From: an uncultured Lachnospiraceae bacterium
GTDB lineage: Bacteria > Bacillota > Clostridia > Lachnospirales > Lachnospiraceae
Reading direction: 5' to 3'
Length of the DNA stretch: 64,000 nucleotides
Assembly (NCBI GenBank): GCA_958402795.1
Contig: CATXUX010000018.1
Span: 9,221-73,220 of the forward strand
This document shows, in pieces, positions 51,855 to 60,467 of this stretch (positions are counted from its first letter, which is position 1; each line of letters starts with the position of its first letter). A model generated the notes under the pieces. The model had not been told where the DNA came from, ran no database searches, and saw only the letters and a program-made list of their open reading frames with translations. The position numbers and the translations under genes were made by a program.

Positions 51855-53486
51855 ATGAAGAAAAAACAAGCTTTCAACCCGTTTTTACCATTGGATGAAT
51901 ATATACCGGATGGGGAACCGCATGTGTTCGGCGACCGTATTTATCTGTACGGTTCGCATGATACGGAGGGCGGAACCCGTTATTGCTCTGAGGACAATTA
52001 CGTGTGCTATTCCGCACCGGTGACAGACCTTTCGGACTGGACTTATGAAGGCGTGATTTATGAAGCGTCACAAAGTCCGGGATATCAGGAAGGAGAGCCG
52101 TATGACCTGTATGCGCCGGATGTGGTACAGGGAAATGACGGGAGATATTATTTATATTACAATACACCGGGATTCAACAATGAGGTTCATGTGGCAGTGT
52201 GCGATACGCCTGCCGGAAAATACAAATATTACGGACATGTGAAAAATCCGGACGGCAGTATGTACAGAGAGTATCTGGACGGTGATCCGGCAGTACTCAA
52301 TGATGACGGCGTGATCCGGCTGTACTGCGGCTGGTCCCTTTCCATGGTGGCGGCGTCTGCACACCGCGCAGGAGAAAATGCCGGAGTCGGAACAGAAAAC
52401 GCCGGGGCAGAAAATGCGGAAGCCGGAGCAGAAAGCGTTAGGGCAGAAAACGCGGGGCAGGAAGTGTCTGGCGCACAGACCCCGGCGATGCCGGAGCCGG
52501 GCAGCGCGGCAATGCGGGAAATGTTGAAACCGGTGTATCAGATGATGTTCCATCGGAATGCAGAAGAAACAGATGCGCTGGAATATCCGCTGATGGGAGC
52601 GAATACGGTAGAATTGGAAGACGATATGCTGACCGTAAAGGGCAAGACACACCGGATCGTGCCTGGGCAGTTCGATACTCCGAAAGACAGCAGCTTTTTC
52701 GGACATGCATTTTATGAGGCGTCGTCGATTCGGAAGATCAATGGAACGTATTATTTTATTTATTCTTCTGAGAACAGTAACGAGCTGTGCTATGCGGTAA
52801 GCCGGTATCCGGACCGGGACTTTACATATGGTGGAACGATCATTTCCAATGGAGATGTGGGATACCGGGGGCGGAAAAAGGAAGACCGGCTGAATATGAC
52901 GGCAAATAACCACGGCAGTCTGGAATGTGTCGAAGGACAGTGGTACATTTTCTATCACCGCCAGACACATAACAGTACATTCAGCCGTCAGGCGTGTGCC
53001 GAGCCTGTGGAGATTGCCGGAGACGGAAGCATCGCGCAGGTGGAGTGTACGAGCTGCGGATTAAACGGAGGACCGCTGGAGGCAGAGGGCGTCATTCCGG
53101 CTGCCTGCGCATGTAATCTTACGAACGGGCATATGCCCCACGCAACAAATACGGTGGTAAATGCAGATATTCCGTTTATTACACATCGGGATGACGAACG
53201 ATTTATCACGAATATCAAAGAAGGAACAATGATCGGATTCAAATATTTCCGGTTCGATGGAACTTATGAGCTTACAGTACGCGTCAGAGGAAACGGCGCG
53301 GGCACATTCCGGATTTCAACAGATGAGAACGGAACTGAGCGGGTGATCGGCAAGGTGGAAGTATCCCCTTCGAAGGAATGGAGAGCGGCGAAAATAAGTA
53401 TTACAGCAGATGGAGAATTGCCGTTATATCTGCATTATGACGGAAGCGGGAGCGTGGAACTTTTGGAAATCAGGTTTACAAAATAA
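51855..53486 (+). CDS. GH43-family glycosidase with CBM6-like domain and low-complexity insert
   Basis: A 543-residue enzyme. The GH43 carboxylates are Asp19 (IPDGEPHVFG), Asp144 (DGDPAVLNDDG) and Glu288 (YEASSIRKING). After about residue 400 comes a CBM6-like beta-sandwich (FKYFRFDGTYELTVRVRG, then ISTDENG). Residues about 171-248 interrupt the propeller with an Ala/Glu/Gly/Asn-rich stretch of imperfect repeats (ENAG, AENAEAGAES) and a helix, not found in ordinary members. It is cytoplasmic, with a CTAGGAGGAGCGAG start site. It probably releases arabinose or xylose. Confidence 0.87.
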   Translation: MKKKQAFNPFLPLDEYIPDGEPHVFGDRIYLYGSHDTEGGTRYCSEDNYVCYSAPVTDLSDWTYEGVIYEASQSPGYQEGEPYDLYAPDVVQGNDGRYYLYYNTPGFNNEVHVAVCDTPAGKYKYYGHVKNPDGSMYREYLDGDPAVLNDDGVIRLYCGWSLSMVAASAHRAGENAGVGTENAGAENAEAGAESVRAENAGQEVSGAQTPAMPEPGSAAMREMLKPVYQMMFHRNAEETDALEYPLMGANTVELEDDMLTVKGKTHRIVPGQFDTPKDSSFFGHAFYEASSIRKINGTYYFIYSSENSNELCYAVSRYPDRDFTYGGTIISNGDVGYRGRKKEDRLNMTANNHGSLECVEGQWYIFYHRQTHNSTFSRQACAEPVEIAGDGSIAQVECTSCGLNGGPLEAEGVIPAACACNLTNGHMPHATNTVVNADIPFITHRDDERFITNIKEGTMIGFKYFRFDGTYELTVRVRGNGAGTFRISTDENGTERVIGKVEVSPSKEWRAAKISITADGELPLYLHYDGSGSVELLEIRFTK

Positions 53487-53503
53487 AAACCGGGGAGGAA
53501 ATC

Positions 53504-55732
53504 ATGGCGTATACAAAAACGGAGAAAGACGGATATATCCTATACCGAAATGAAAACGGGAAGGAAATTGCTGTGGCGGAAGCAGGAGTGATCGAGCAGG
53601 ATGGTTTTGTGTTCCGGGATCTGGAAAAAACAGGAGACCTACTGCCTTATGAGGATTGGCGACTCTCCGCAGAAGCGCGCGCCCGGGATCTGGCGGGGCG
53701 TCTGCGCTCGGAAGAAATCATCGGCCTGATGCTGCATTCCAGTTCGCAGCCGGTTCCGGCGATGCCGGGAGCCATGGAAAATGTCGGAACCTATGACGGA
53801 AAGACATTTCCGGAAAGTGATACTGCAAAGCCGTGGGATCTGACGGATCAGCAGAAAAAAATGATAACCGAATATGGAATGCGGCATTTTCTTGTGTCCG
53901 GTCTTCAGGATGTGGAAACGGCCGTCCGTTGGACCAATGAGCTGCAGCGGACGGCGGAGAGCCTGCCCCATGGAATTCCGGTCAATCTTTCCTCGGATCC
54001 GCGGCACGGAGCAGGAGGAGAAGCAGTGGAATTCCGCAATGGAGCGTCCGATGTGTCACAGTGGCCGGAAGGATTGGCAATGGCGTCCACTGCCGATGCG
54101 CAGACCTGCTATCAGGCGGCAAGAACCGCGGCGAAGGAGTACCGGGCGCTTGGAATCACGACGGCGCTGGGGCCTCAGATCGATCTTGGAAGTGATCCGA
54201 GATGGTTCCGGATCCGTGATACCTTTGGCGCAGATGTGGAACTGGATATTGCATTAGCACGAAGCTATTGCGACGGACTGCAGACGACAGAAGGAAGCGA
54301 AGACGGCTGGGGGCAGGAAAGCGTGATCGCGATGGCAAAGCACTGGCCCGGCGGAGGAACGGGAGAAGGCGGACGTGATGCACATTATCCCTTTGGGAAA
54401 TATGCGGTATATCCGGGGCACAATTTCGACACCCATCTGCGTCCGTTTACCGAAGGCGCTATGAAGCTTGGCGGGAAAACAAAAAGCTGTGCCGCGATCA
54501 TGCCGTATTATACGATTTCCTGGGAACAGGACACAAAGAACGGCGAAAATGTGGGAAATTCATACAGTGAGTATCTCATTAAGGATCTGCTTCTGGATCA
54601 GTATAAATTTGACGGCGTTGTATGTACGGACTGGGGAATTACGAGGAACCAGACTCCGCATGTCGGAATGTACGTGCTGGGCGGAAAGTGCCACGGCGTG
54701 GAACATTTACCGGAGGAAGAAAGGATCCTGAAATTACTTTTGAACGGAGTGAATCAGATCGGCGGTCTGGATGAACGAGAAAAGGTGGATCTGGCATATC
54801 AACTGGGATGTGAACGGTATGGATCGCAGAAAATGGATGAATTGCTGAATATTTCCGCGTATAAGCTGCTGCGGAACATGTTTCGTGTGGGATTATTTGA
54901 TAATCCGTACCTGGATCTGGAAAAGAGCCTGCGTATCGTGGGATGCCGGGAGTTTGCCGAAGCCGGATTCCGGGCGCAGGAGCAGTCGGTCGTGCTGCTG
55001 AAAAACAAAAACAGTGTCCTTCCTCTGAAAGAAGGAAGCAAAGTGTATATTCCGAACCGTCACGTAGAACCACATTATAATTTTGTCCGCTTCAAAACAG
55101 CGGCAGAAGACATTTCGCCGGTCAAGGAAGAAGAACTGGCGCCGTATTTTGAAAAGACGGACAGCATGGATGAAGCGGATGCGGCAATTGTTTTTATTCA
55201 GTCACCGGCGGGGCGGAACGGATATGAATTCGATATGATGAACCGGGAAGCACAGCCGGACGCAGGATATTATCCGATCAGCCTGCAATACCGTCCGTAT
55301 ACGGCAAAAAATGCAAGAAAGACCAGTCTGGCAGGCGGAGATCCTCGTGAGGAGGGCAAAAACCGGAGCTATTACGGCAAAACGGAGATCACTGCAAATG
55401 CGTCCGACCTGGAACTGGTGCTGCAGACCAGGGAACAGATGCCGGATAAACCGGTGATCGTCGTGGCGCGGATGGATAAGCCGATGGTTCTGGCAGAACT
55501 GGAAGGAGCGGCAGATGCAATCGTGGCAGATTTCGGGGTACAGAAAAAAGCCATACTCGGGATTCTGACAGGAAAGACACCGCCGCGCGGGCAGCTTCCG
55601 GTGATTCTTCCGGCAGATATGGAAACCGTAGAAACACACTGTGAGGATGTGGCGACAGATCTGAAACCGTATACCGATTCCGAGGAAAATGTGTATGAAA
55701 TCGGATTTGGACTGTGTTATGCAGAGAAATAA
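53504..55732 (+). CDS. GH3-family beta-glycosidase B
   Basis: A 742-residue GH3 enzyme from a different branch than GH3 A. It shows GPQIDLGSDPRWFRIRDTFG near residue 225, AKHWPGGGTGEGGRDAHY near residue 280 and the nucleophile Asp in VVCTDWGIT near residue 378. The second domain starts with AGFRAQEQSVVLLKNKNSVLPL and continues through DKPVIVVARMDKPMVL, ending in VYEIGFGLCY; there is no fibronectin-like domain. It has a GGGGAGGAAATC site and is the last gene of the eight-gene operon. The family points to exo-beta-glucosidase activity. Confidence 0.92.
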   Translation: MAYTKTEKDGYILYRNENGKEIAVAEAGVIEQDGFVFRDLEKTGDLLPYEDWRLSAEARARDLAGRLRSEEIIGLMLHSSSQPVPAMPGAMENVGTYDGKTFPESDTAKPWDLTDQQKKMITEYGMRHFLVSGLQDVETAVRWTNELQRTAESLPHGIPVNLSSDPRHGAGGEAVEFRNGASDVSQWPEGLAMASTADAQTCYQAARTAAKEYRALGITTALGPQIDLGSDPRWFRIRDTFGADVELDIALARSYCDGLQTTEGSEDGWGQESVIAMAKHWPGGGTGEGGRDAHYPFGKYAVYPGHNFDTHLRPFTEGAMKLGGKTKSCAAIMPYYTISWEQDTKNGENVGNSYSEYLIKDLLLDQYKFDGVVCTDWGITRNQTPHVGMYVLGGKCHGVEHLPEEERILKLLLNGVNQIGGLDEREKVDLAYQLGCERYGSQKMDELLNISAYKLLRNMFRVGLFDNPYLDLEKSLRIVGCREFAEAGFRAQEQSVVLLKNKNSVLPLKEGSKVYIPNRHVEPHYNFVRFKTAAEDISPVKEEELAPYFEKTDSMDEADAAIVFIQSPAGRNGYEFDMMNREAQPDAGYYPISLQYRPYTAKNARKTSLAGGDPREEGKNRSYYGKTEITANASDLELVLQTREQMPDKPVIVVARMDKPMVLAELEGAADAIVADFGVQKKAILGILTGKTPPRGQLPVILPADMETVETHCEDVATDLKPYTDSEENVYEIGFGLCYAEK

Positions 55733-55771
55733 GTGAATCAGAATTGAATGGTACAGATTTACCGGAAAATA

Positions 55772-55818
55772 AAAACAGATGCAAAGCAGAATTCGAATAT
55801 CCGCTTTACATCTGTTTT
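55772..55818 (+). terminator. Terminator after the large glycosidase operon
   Basis: The stem AAAACAGATGCAAAGC / GCTTTACATCTGTTTT (one mismatch) has a 15-base loop containing GAATTC, and TTTTCTG follows. Confidence 0.75.
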
Positions 55819-55833
55819 CTGTTCTGGTATCAT
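55805..55833 (+). promoter_or_regulatory. Sigma-A promoter of the folate operon
   Basis: TTTACA at 55805-55810, a 17-base spacer and TATCAT at 55828-55833. The -35 box lies in the descending arm of the preceding terminator. Confidence 0.6.
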
Positions 55834-55876
55834 AGTTGAGGAATTTTGTAACTAACAGGAAGGAAAAATAAGACAC

Positions 55877-57196
55877 GTGACTTATCAGGAAGCAAGGGTA
55901 TATTTGGACGAACAGTCGAAATACGGAAGTGTACTTGGCTTAGATACGATCCGGGCATTGCTGGAGGAATTGGGAAACCCGCAGGATTCTGTGAAGTTTA
56001 TCCATATCGCAGGGACGAACGGAAAGGGTTCTGTGCTTGCCATGGTCTCGACGGTGCTTGGGGAGGCTGGATTTCGGACGGGAAGATATAGTTCACCCGT
56101 TGTAATTTCATATCTGGAAAAGATTCAGGCAGACGGTGTCTGGATCACGGAAGAAGAATTTGCAGAATTGATGGAAGAAGTGCAGAAAGCGATTGCCCGT
56201 ATGGAGACGAATGGCGGAGGACATCCTACCGTATTTGAGATCGAGACGGCGATAGCTTTTTTGTATTTCCAAAGGAAGCATTGTGAATATGTGGTTTTGG
56301 AAACCGGACTGGGCGGCAGTCTGGACGCGACCAATATTGTCAGGACGACAGAAATTGCTGTGTTTACCACGATCAGCATGGACCATATGTGTGTGCTGGG
56401 AGATACGTTGGAGAAAATCGCAGAGAAGAAAGCCGGGATCATCAAACCCGGCTGTGAGGTTGTATCAGCGCCGCAGCATCCCCGGGTGCGCGCAGTGCTG
56501 ACAAAACGGGCAAAGGATGCAGGATGCAGGATCCGTTTTGTCGAACCGGATCAGTTGGTGATCTCGAAAGAAAACTACAGAGGACAGACCTTTTCTTATA
56601 AAGGACTGGAACAGGCAGAACTTTCGCTGGCAGGCAGTTATCAGGCAGTAAATGCGGCGACGGCGTGCGAGGTGCTGTGGACAGTGCAGGAACTGACCGG
56701 CCCGGTCTGCAGTCAGAAATCCGAGAGCGTGATCCGAAAGGGTCTTCAAAGGACAGTCTGGGCGGGGCGGTTCACTTGTATCAGAGAACGGCCGGTCTTT
56801 CTGGTGGACGGCGCTCACAATGAAGACGCGGCGCTTTGCCTGCGGGAGACGGTAAAACGATATTTCCCGGGAAAGCGTCTGATCGGTATCATGGGTGTGT
56901 TCCGGGATAAGGAATACAGAAAAATAGTCCGGATCATGGCGCCGCTTTTGAAGCGGGTATATACGGTAAATCTGCCGGATTCCGGGCGTACGCTGGCTGC
57001 GGAGACATTAAAGGAAGTAATAGATGAATGTGCTCAGTCGGAACCGCGATGTACGGCAGTGGCCGTTGGGGACATTTCAAGAGCGGTAGAGCGGGCGCTT
57101 GGAGAAGCCACGTCCGATGACGTGATCCTTGCCTTTGGATCGTTGTCTTATCTTGGAGAAGTTATGCAGATCGTACGGGAGAAGAACGAGATATGA
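55877..57196 (+). CDS. folC: Folylpolyglutamate synthase / dihydrofolate synthase
   Basis: Adds L-glutamate to dihydropteroate and to folates with ATP. It has 439 residues. The P-loop HIAGTNGKGSV is near residue 44, YSSPVV near residue 74, ETGLGGSLDATN near residue 142 and the DGAHNEDA motif near residue 311, all in FolC order. The start is GTG with AGGAAGGAAA about 12 bases upstream. The stop overlaps the next start in ATGA. It is the first gene of the folate operon. Confidence 0.95.
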   Translation: MTYQEARVYLDEQSKYGSVLGLDTIRALLEELGNPQDSVKFIHIAGTNGKGSVLAMVSTVLGEAGFRTGRYSSPVVISYLEKIQADGVWITEEEFAELMEEVQKAIARMETNGGGHPTVFEIETAIAFLYFQRKHCEYVVLETGLGGSLDATNIVRTTEIAVFTTISMDHMCVLGDTLEKIAEKKAGIIKPGCEVVSAPQHPRVRAVLTKRAKDAGCRIRFVEPDQLVISKENYRGQTFSYKGLEQAELSLAGSYQAVNAATACEVLWTVQELTGPVCSQKSESVIRKGLQRTVWAGRFTCIRERPVFLVDGAHNEDAALCLRETVKRYFPGKRLIGIMGVFRDKEYRKIVRIMAPLLKRVYTVNLPDSGRTLAAETLKEVIDECAQSEPRCTAVAVGDISRAVERALGEATSDDVILAFGSLSYLGEVMQIVREKNEI

Positions 57197-57678
57197 AGAG
57201 TATTCAGACGATATGGAATCATCCATTATATCAGGAGTATTACCGAAAATTGCAGGAAGCAGAGAAAGAGCGAATATTCTGCCGTCATGATATGGCACAT
57301 TTTCTGGATGTGGCGCGGATCGCATGGATCCGGAATCTGGAGCAGGAGCTTGGGTTCCGCAGAGAAGTCGTGTATGCGGCCGCGCTGCTTCACGATATCG
57401 GGAAATACAGACAGTATGCAGAAGGAATTCCACATGAGCAGGTCTCGGCCGATCTTGCAAAGCAGATATTGAGAGCTGTGCAGGACGATTTTACGCAGGC
57501 AGAGACAGAAATGATCCTGCTTGCGATCCGTGGACACCGGAAACTGCGGGAGGACGCCGGAGTGCTGGAATCTCTTCTTTATGACAGTGATAAAAAATCC
57601 AGATCGTGTTTTGCATGTGCCGCGGAGCGGGAATGTGACTGGAGCAGAGAGAAGAAAAACAGGGAGATCGACATTTAG
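57193..57678 (+). CDS. HD-domain protein in the folate operon
   Basis: Small metal-dependent phosphohydrolase of 161 residues. The HD residues are His32 (CRHDMAH), His67-Asp68 (LLHDIGK) and a further Asp in the C-terminal helix (YDSDKKSRSC). The C-terminus has three cysteines (SCFACAAEREC) that could bind a metal. It is coupled to folC by an ATGA overlap and is followed by folP. A role as phosphatase on a pterin or nucleotide intermediate is an inference from position only; no folate function is readable from the sequence. Confidence 0.8.
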   Translation: MKSIQTIWNHPLYQEYYRKLQEAEKERIFCRHDMAHFLDVARIAWIRNLEQELGFRREVVYAAALLHDIGKYRQYAEGIPHEQVSADLAKQILRAVQDDFTQAETEMILLAIRGHRKLREDAGVLESLLYDSDKKSRSCFACAAERECDWSREKKNREIDI

Positions 57679-57733
57679 TAAGATCCCCAATCATTGCCTT
57701 GGATTATACAGGGAAGAAGAGTAGAAAACAAGG

Positions 57734-57997
57734 ATCACATATGATGTTGGGGTCAAAAGACCCCAACTATGATACCTACGGATTGCTTCGTGCTACGCGT
57801 CTACGTTCCACTCCGGTCGTTGCTAAACGAGTGCCACCGGCACTCAGCAACCCACAATCCTGCCCCACATTCGGATATCGTGTGGCATACGCCCCACTTT
57901 TATCCTCATGTTGGGGCGGGTCCCAAGGTCTTTCACCCACCTATGAGCAAGCTCATGTGGGTTTAGACCTTTTGACCCTGGTATCATCACATATGTG
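57734..57997. repeat. Palindromic intergenic repeat element (MITE/REP-like)
   Basis: About 264 bases bounded by ATCACATATG at the left and ATCACATATGTG at the right, with ATGATACC (57769-57776) inverted as GGTATCAT (57980-57987). It contains a perfect hairpin GTTGGGGTC/GACCCCAAC (57746-57767, loop AAAA) and a long interrupted hairpin at 57918-57978 (GGGTC, AGGTCT, ACCCAC, ATGAGC and their complements). It separates the HD gene from folP and encodes no recognisable protein, although it is open in the folP frame. I recall similar GGGGTCAAAAGACCCC elements from Lachnospiraceae genomes. Confidence 0.75.
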
Positions 57998-58019
57998 GCT
58001 GACAAGGAGGAGTACGGAT

Positions 58020-58853
58020 ATGATCATCGGAAACAAGACATTTGACACAGAACATCACACCTATATCATGGGAATCCTGAACGTGACTCCGGATTCTTTT
58101 TCGGACGGAGGCAAATTTCATTCGATCGAAGCGGCGCTGTACCATGCACAGGAGATGGTGGAGGACGGCGCGGATATTCTGGATGTGGGAGGAGAGTCCA
58201 CCCGGCCGGGACATGTGCAGATTTCAGATGAGGAGGAAATTGCCAGAGTGGTTCCGGTCATTGAGAGACTGAAAGCAGAGTTTGATGTTCCGGTTTCTGT
58301 CGACACGTATAAAAGTAAAGTTGCAGAAGCGGCGCTGCAATCAGGCGCCGATCTGGTCAACGATATCTGGGGACTCAAATACGATCCGGCGATGGCAGGA
58401 CTGATTGCAAAATCCGGTGCGGCATGCTGTCTGATGCATAATCGGGAAAAGGCGGAATATGAGGAATTTGTGCCGGATGTGACAGAAGATCTGCGGGAGA
58501 CACTTTCTCTGGCGAAGCAGGCGGGGATTGCAGACGAGAAGATCATACTGGATCCGGGGATCGGCTTTGGGAAAACATATGAGATGAATCTGGAGATGAT
58601 GCGGCATCTGGACAGTCTTACAGAACTGGGGTATCCCCTGCTTCTTGGCACGTCCCGGAAATCGATGATCGGACTGACCCTTGATCTCCCCGTCAGCCAG
58701 CGGGAAGAAGGAACGCTTGCCACGACGGTCATCGGCGTGATGAGCGGATGCTCGTTTGTGCGGGTTCACGATGTAAAAGCAAACTACAGGGCGATTCAGA
58801 TGACAGAAGCAATCTTCCCAAAAGGGAAGCCGTCTTCCAAAGCGAGCATCTGA
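58020..58853 (+). CDS. folP: Dihydropteroate synthase
   Basis: Condenses p-aminobenzoate with the dihydropterin pyrophosphate; the sulfonamide target. It has 277 residues. The start MIIGNKTFD follows AAGGAGG by 9 bases; the frame continues upstream through the repeat element but that part is not FolP. MGILNVTPDSFSDGG near residue 17 is the pterin-site signature, GGESTRPGH near residue 60 the second, and DPGIGFGKT and GTSRKS complete the barrel. HNREKAEYEEF near residue 140 is the variable loop. The repeat element in its leader may alter its expression relative to folC. Confidence 0.95.
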   Translation: MIIGNKTFDTEHHTYIMGILNVTPDSFSDGGKFHSIEAALYHAQEMVEDGADILDVGGESTRPGHVQISDEEEIARVVPVIERLKAEFDVPVSVDTYKSKVAEAALQSGADLVNDIWGLKYDPAMAGLIAKSGAACCLMHNREKAEYEEFVPDVTEDLRETLSLAKQAGIADEKIILDPGIGFGKTYEMNLEMMRHLDSLTELGYPLLLGTSRKSMIGLTLDLPVSQREEGTLATTVIGVMSGCSFVRVHDVKANYRAIQMTEAIFPKGKPSSKASI

Positions 58854-58897
58854 CGGTTCAATCAGAAGAAAAGAAGCGTGCAGGGGAGAAAAAAACT

Positions 58898-59719
58898 ATG
58901 GATAAGATTAAAGTCGAAAATCTGGAAGTGTTTGCAAACCACGGCGTATTTCCGGAGGAAAAGAAACTGGGACAGAAATTTCTGGTGTCGGCGGTTCTGT
59001 ATCTGGATACAAGAAAGGCCGGCAGAACCGGAGATCTGAAAGAGTCGGCGGATTATGGTGGAATCAGTCACTTTATCGATCGCTTTATGCGGGAACATAC
59101 GTACCAGTTGATTGAGAGTGCGGCGGAACAGCTCGCCGAAGCGCTGCTGCTGGAAACACCGCATCTGGAACGAATCGATCTGGAAGTGAAAAAACCATGG
59201 GCGCCGATCGGACTTCCGCTGGAGACGGTTTCGGTTGAGATTGAACGGCAGTGGCATGTCGCTTATATTGCGCTTGGCTCCAATATCGGGGAAAAACGGG
59301 AGTATCTGGAAGGAGCGCTGCGGCAGCTTGCGGACACACACGCATGCAGGGTGACCAAAGTTTCAGAGTTTCTTGTGACCAAGCCATATGGGATGACAGA
59401 GCAGGATCCGTTCCTGAACGGCTGTCTGGAACTTCGGACACTTCTGACGCCGCAGGAGCTGCTGCACCGTCTGCACGAGATCGAACAAAATGCAGGAAGG
59501 GAGCGCAAGATCCACTGGGGTCCCCGCACACTGGATCTGGATATTCTGTTCTATGATGATCTGGTTCTGGAAGAAAACGAATTATGCATTCCCCATGTAG
59601 ATATGCAGAACCGGGAATTTGTACTGCGGCCGCTGTGCGAGATTGCGCCGTATAAGAGACATCCGGTGTATGGCTGGACCGTGAAAGAACAGCTTGAGAA
59701 AATCATGGGCGGCAGGTAA
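58898..59719 (+). CDS. folB-folK: Fused dihydroneopterin aldolase / HPPK
   Basis: Bifunctional enzyme: residues 1 to about 118 are FolB (MDKIKVENLEVFANHGVFPEEK, then LIESAAEQLAEALL and KPWAPIGLPLETVSVEIER); residues from about 122 are FolK (AYIALGSNIGEKREYL, then GRERKIHWGPRTLDLDILFYDD). It forms 6-hydroxymethyldihydropterin and pyrophosphorylates it for FolP. The 273-residue length equals the sum of both. GGGGAG precedes the chosen ATG. No GTP cyclohydrolase or pabAB gene is in this operon. Confidence 0.95.
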   Translation: MDKIKVENLEVFANHGVFPEEKKLGQKFLVSAVLYLDTRKAGRTGDLKESADYGGISHFIDRFMREHTYQLIESAAEQLAEALLLETPHLERIDLEVKKPWAPIGLPLETVSVEIERQWHVAYIALGSNIGEKREYLEGALRQLADTHACRVTKVSEFLVTKPYGMTEQDPFLNGCLELRTLLTPQELLHRLHEIEQNAGRERKIHWGPRTLDLDILFYDDLVLEENELCIPHVDMQNREFVLRPLCEIAPYKRHPVYGWTVKEQLEKIMGGR

Positions 59720-59782
59720 GCAATTTATATGCCGGACGCTCATCGAATGAGAAAGAGAGAATGAAACGAGAAAAGACGTTAC

Positions 59783-59817
59783 AAAGGCAGGCGCAGAAAA
59801 ATGCACCTGCCTTTTTC
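59783..59817 (+). terminator. Terminator of the folate operon
   Basis: A stem of AAAGGCAGG/CCTGCCTTT plus GCA/TGC around one mismatch has a short A-rich loop and TTTTTC after it. Confidence 0.9.
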
Positions 59818-59836
59818 TGTGAAGAAAAAAGTTATG

Positions 59837-59877
59837 ATCTGACTATCTTTTTCGGTAACTGAGTTGTTATATCAGAT
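59837..59877. promoter_or_regulatory. Inverted repeat in the ECF sigma promoter region
   Basis: ATCTGA (59837-59842) and TCAGAT (59872-59877), each continued by a TAT/ATA, flank a 29-base stretch containing CGGTAAC. The latter could be an ECF -35 element for autoregulation. No binding partner can be named. Confidence 0.35.
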
Positions 59878-59921
59878 GGGAGATAAGGCAGCGGTGTGCA
59901 CGGGAAGAAAGGAATGGATGA

Positions 59922-60467
59922 ATGGATCTGGATTTTCTGCTGATAGAGAAAATAAAAAACGGGAATGACGAAGCGGGAGAACAGCTTGTAAAGAAGTATT
60001 ATGCTCCTATATTTCAATACTGCTTTCTGCATCTGCATGACCGGGAATGTGCAGAGGATATCACACAGGAAACATTTCTGCGCTTTTTTGAAAGTGTAAC
60101 GACTTATACAGAACGTGGAAAGGTGAAGAGTTATCTATACTGCATTGCAGGAAACCGCATCAAGAATTATTACAAAAAGAAAAAGGAAATACTGCCCGGC
60201 GTGATGCCTGAAATCCCATCAGGAAATACAGGCGAGATAGAAAACCGGCTGGATATCGAGCGCGCGATCGAAAATCTGCCGGAAAACTTAAAGGAGACGA
60301 CGATTCTCTATTTCTTCCAGGGAATGAAGCAAAGAGAAATCGCAGATATGCTGAACATTACCGTATCGCTTGTAAAATACCGCATAAAAGAAGCGAGAAG
60401 AATCTTGAAGGAATATTTGGAGGTGAAATCGGATGAAACCGTATCAAAAGAAGATAAAAGAATATAA
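59922..60467 (+). CDS. ECF-type RNA polymerase sigma factor
   Basis: A 181-residue sigma factor of the extracytoplasmic-function class. Region 2 is at about 10-75 (YYAPIFQYCFLHLHDRECAEDITQETFLRFFE) and region 4 at about 108-160 (LPENLKETTILYFFQGMKQREIADMLNITVSLVKYRIKEARRILK). AAAGGA lies 9 bases before the ATG. The next gene overlaps it by 35 bases and encodes a membrane protein, as anti-sigma factors often do. The target promoters may be the operon itself. Confidence 0.92.
   Translation: MDLDFLLIEKIKNGNDEAGEQLVKKYYAPIFQYCFLHLHDRECAEDITQETFLRFFESVTTYTERGKVKSYLYCIAGNRIKNYYKKKKEILPGVMPEIPSGNTGEIENRLDIERAIENLPENLKETTILYFFQGMKQREIADMLNITVSLVKYRIKEARRILKEYLEVKSDETVSKEDKRI

Noticed and set aside
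57699..58019. Upstream extension of the folP frame by 107 codons
   Set aside because: The extension translates the palindromic repeat element and has no FolP similarity. A strong AAGGAGG site lies before the internal ATG at 58020.
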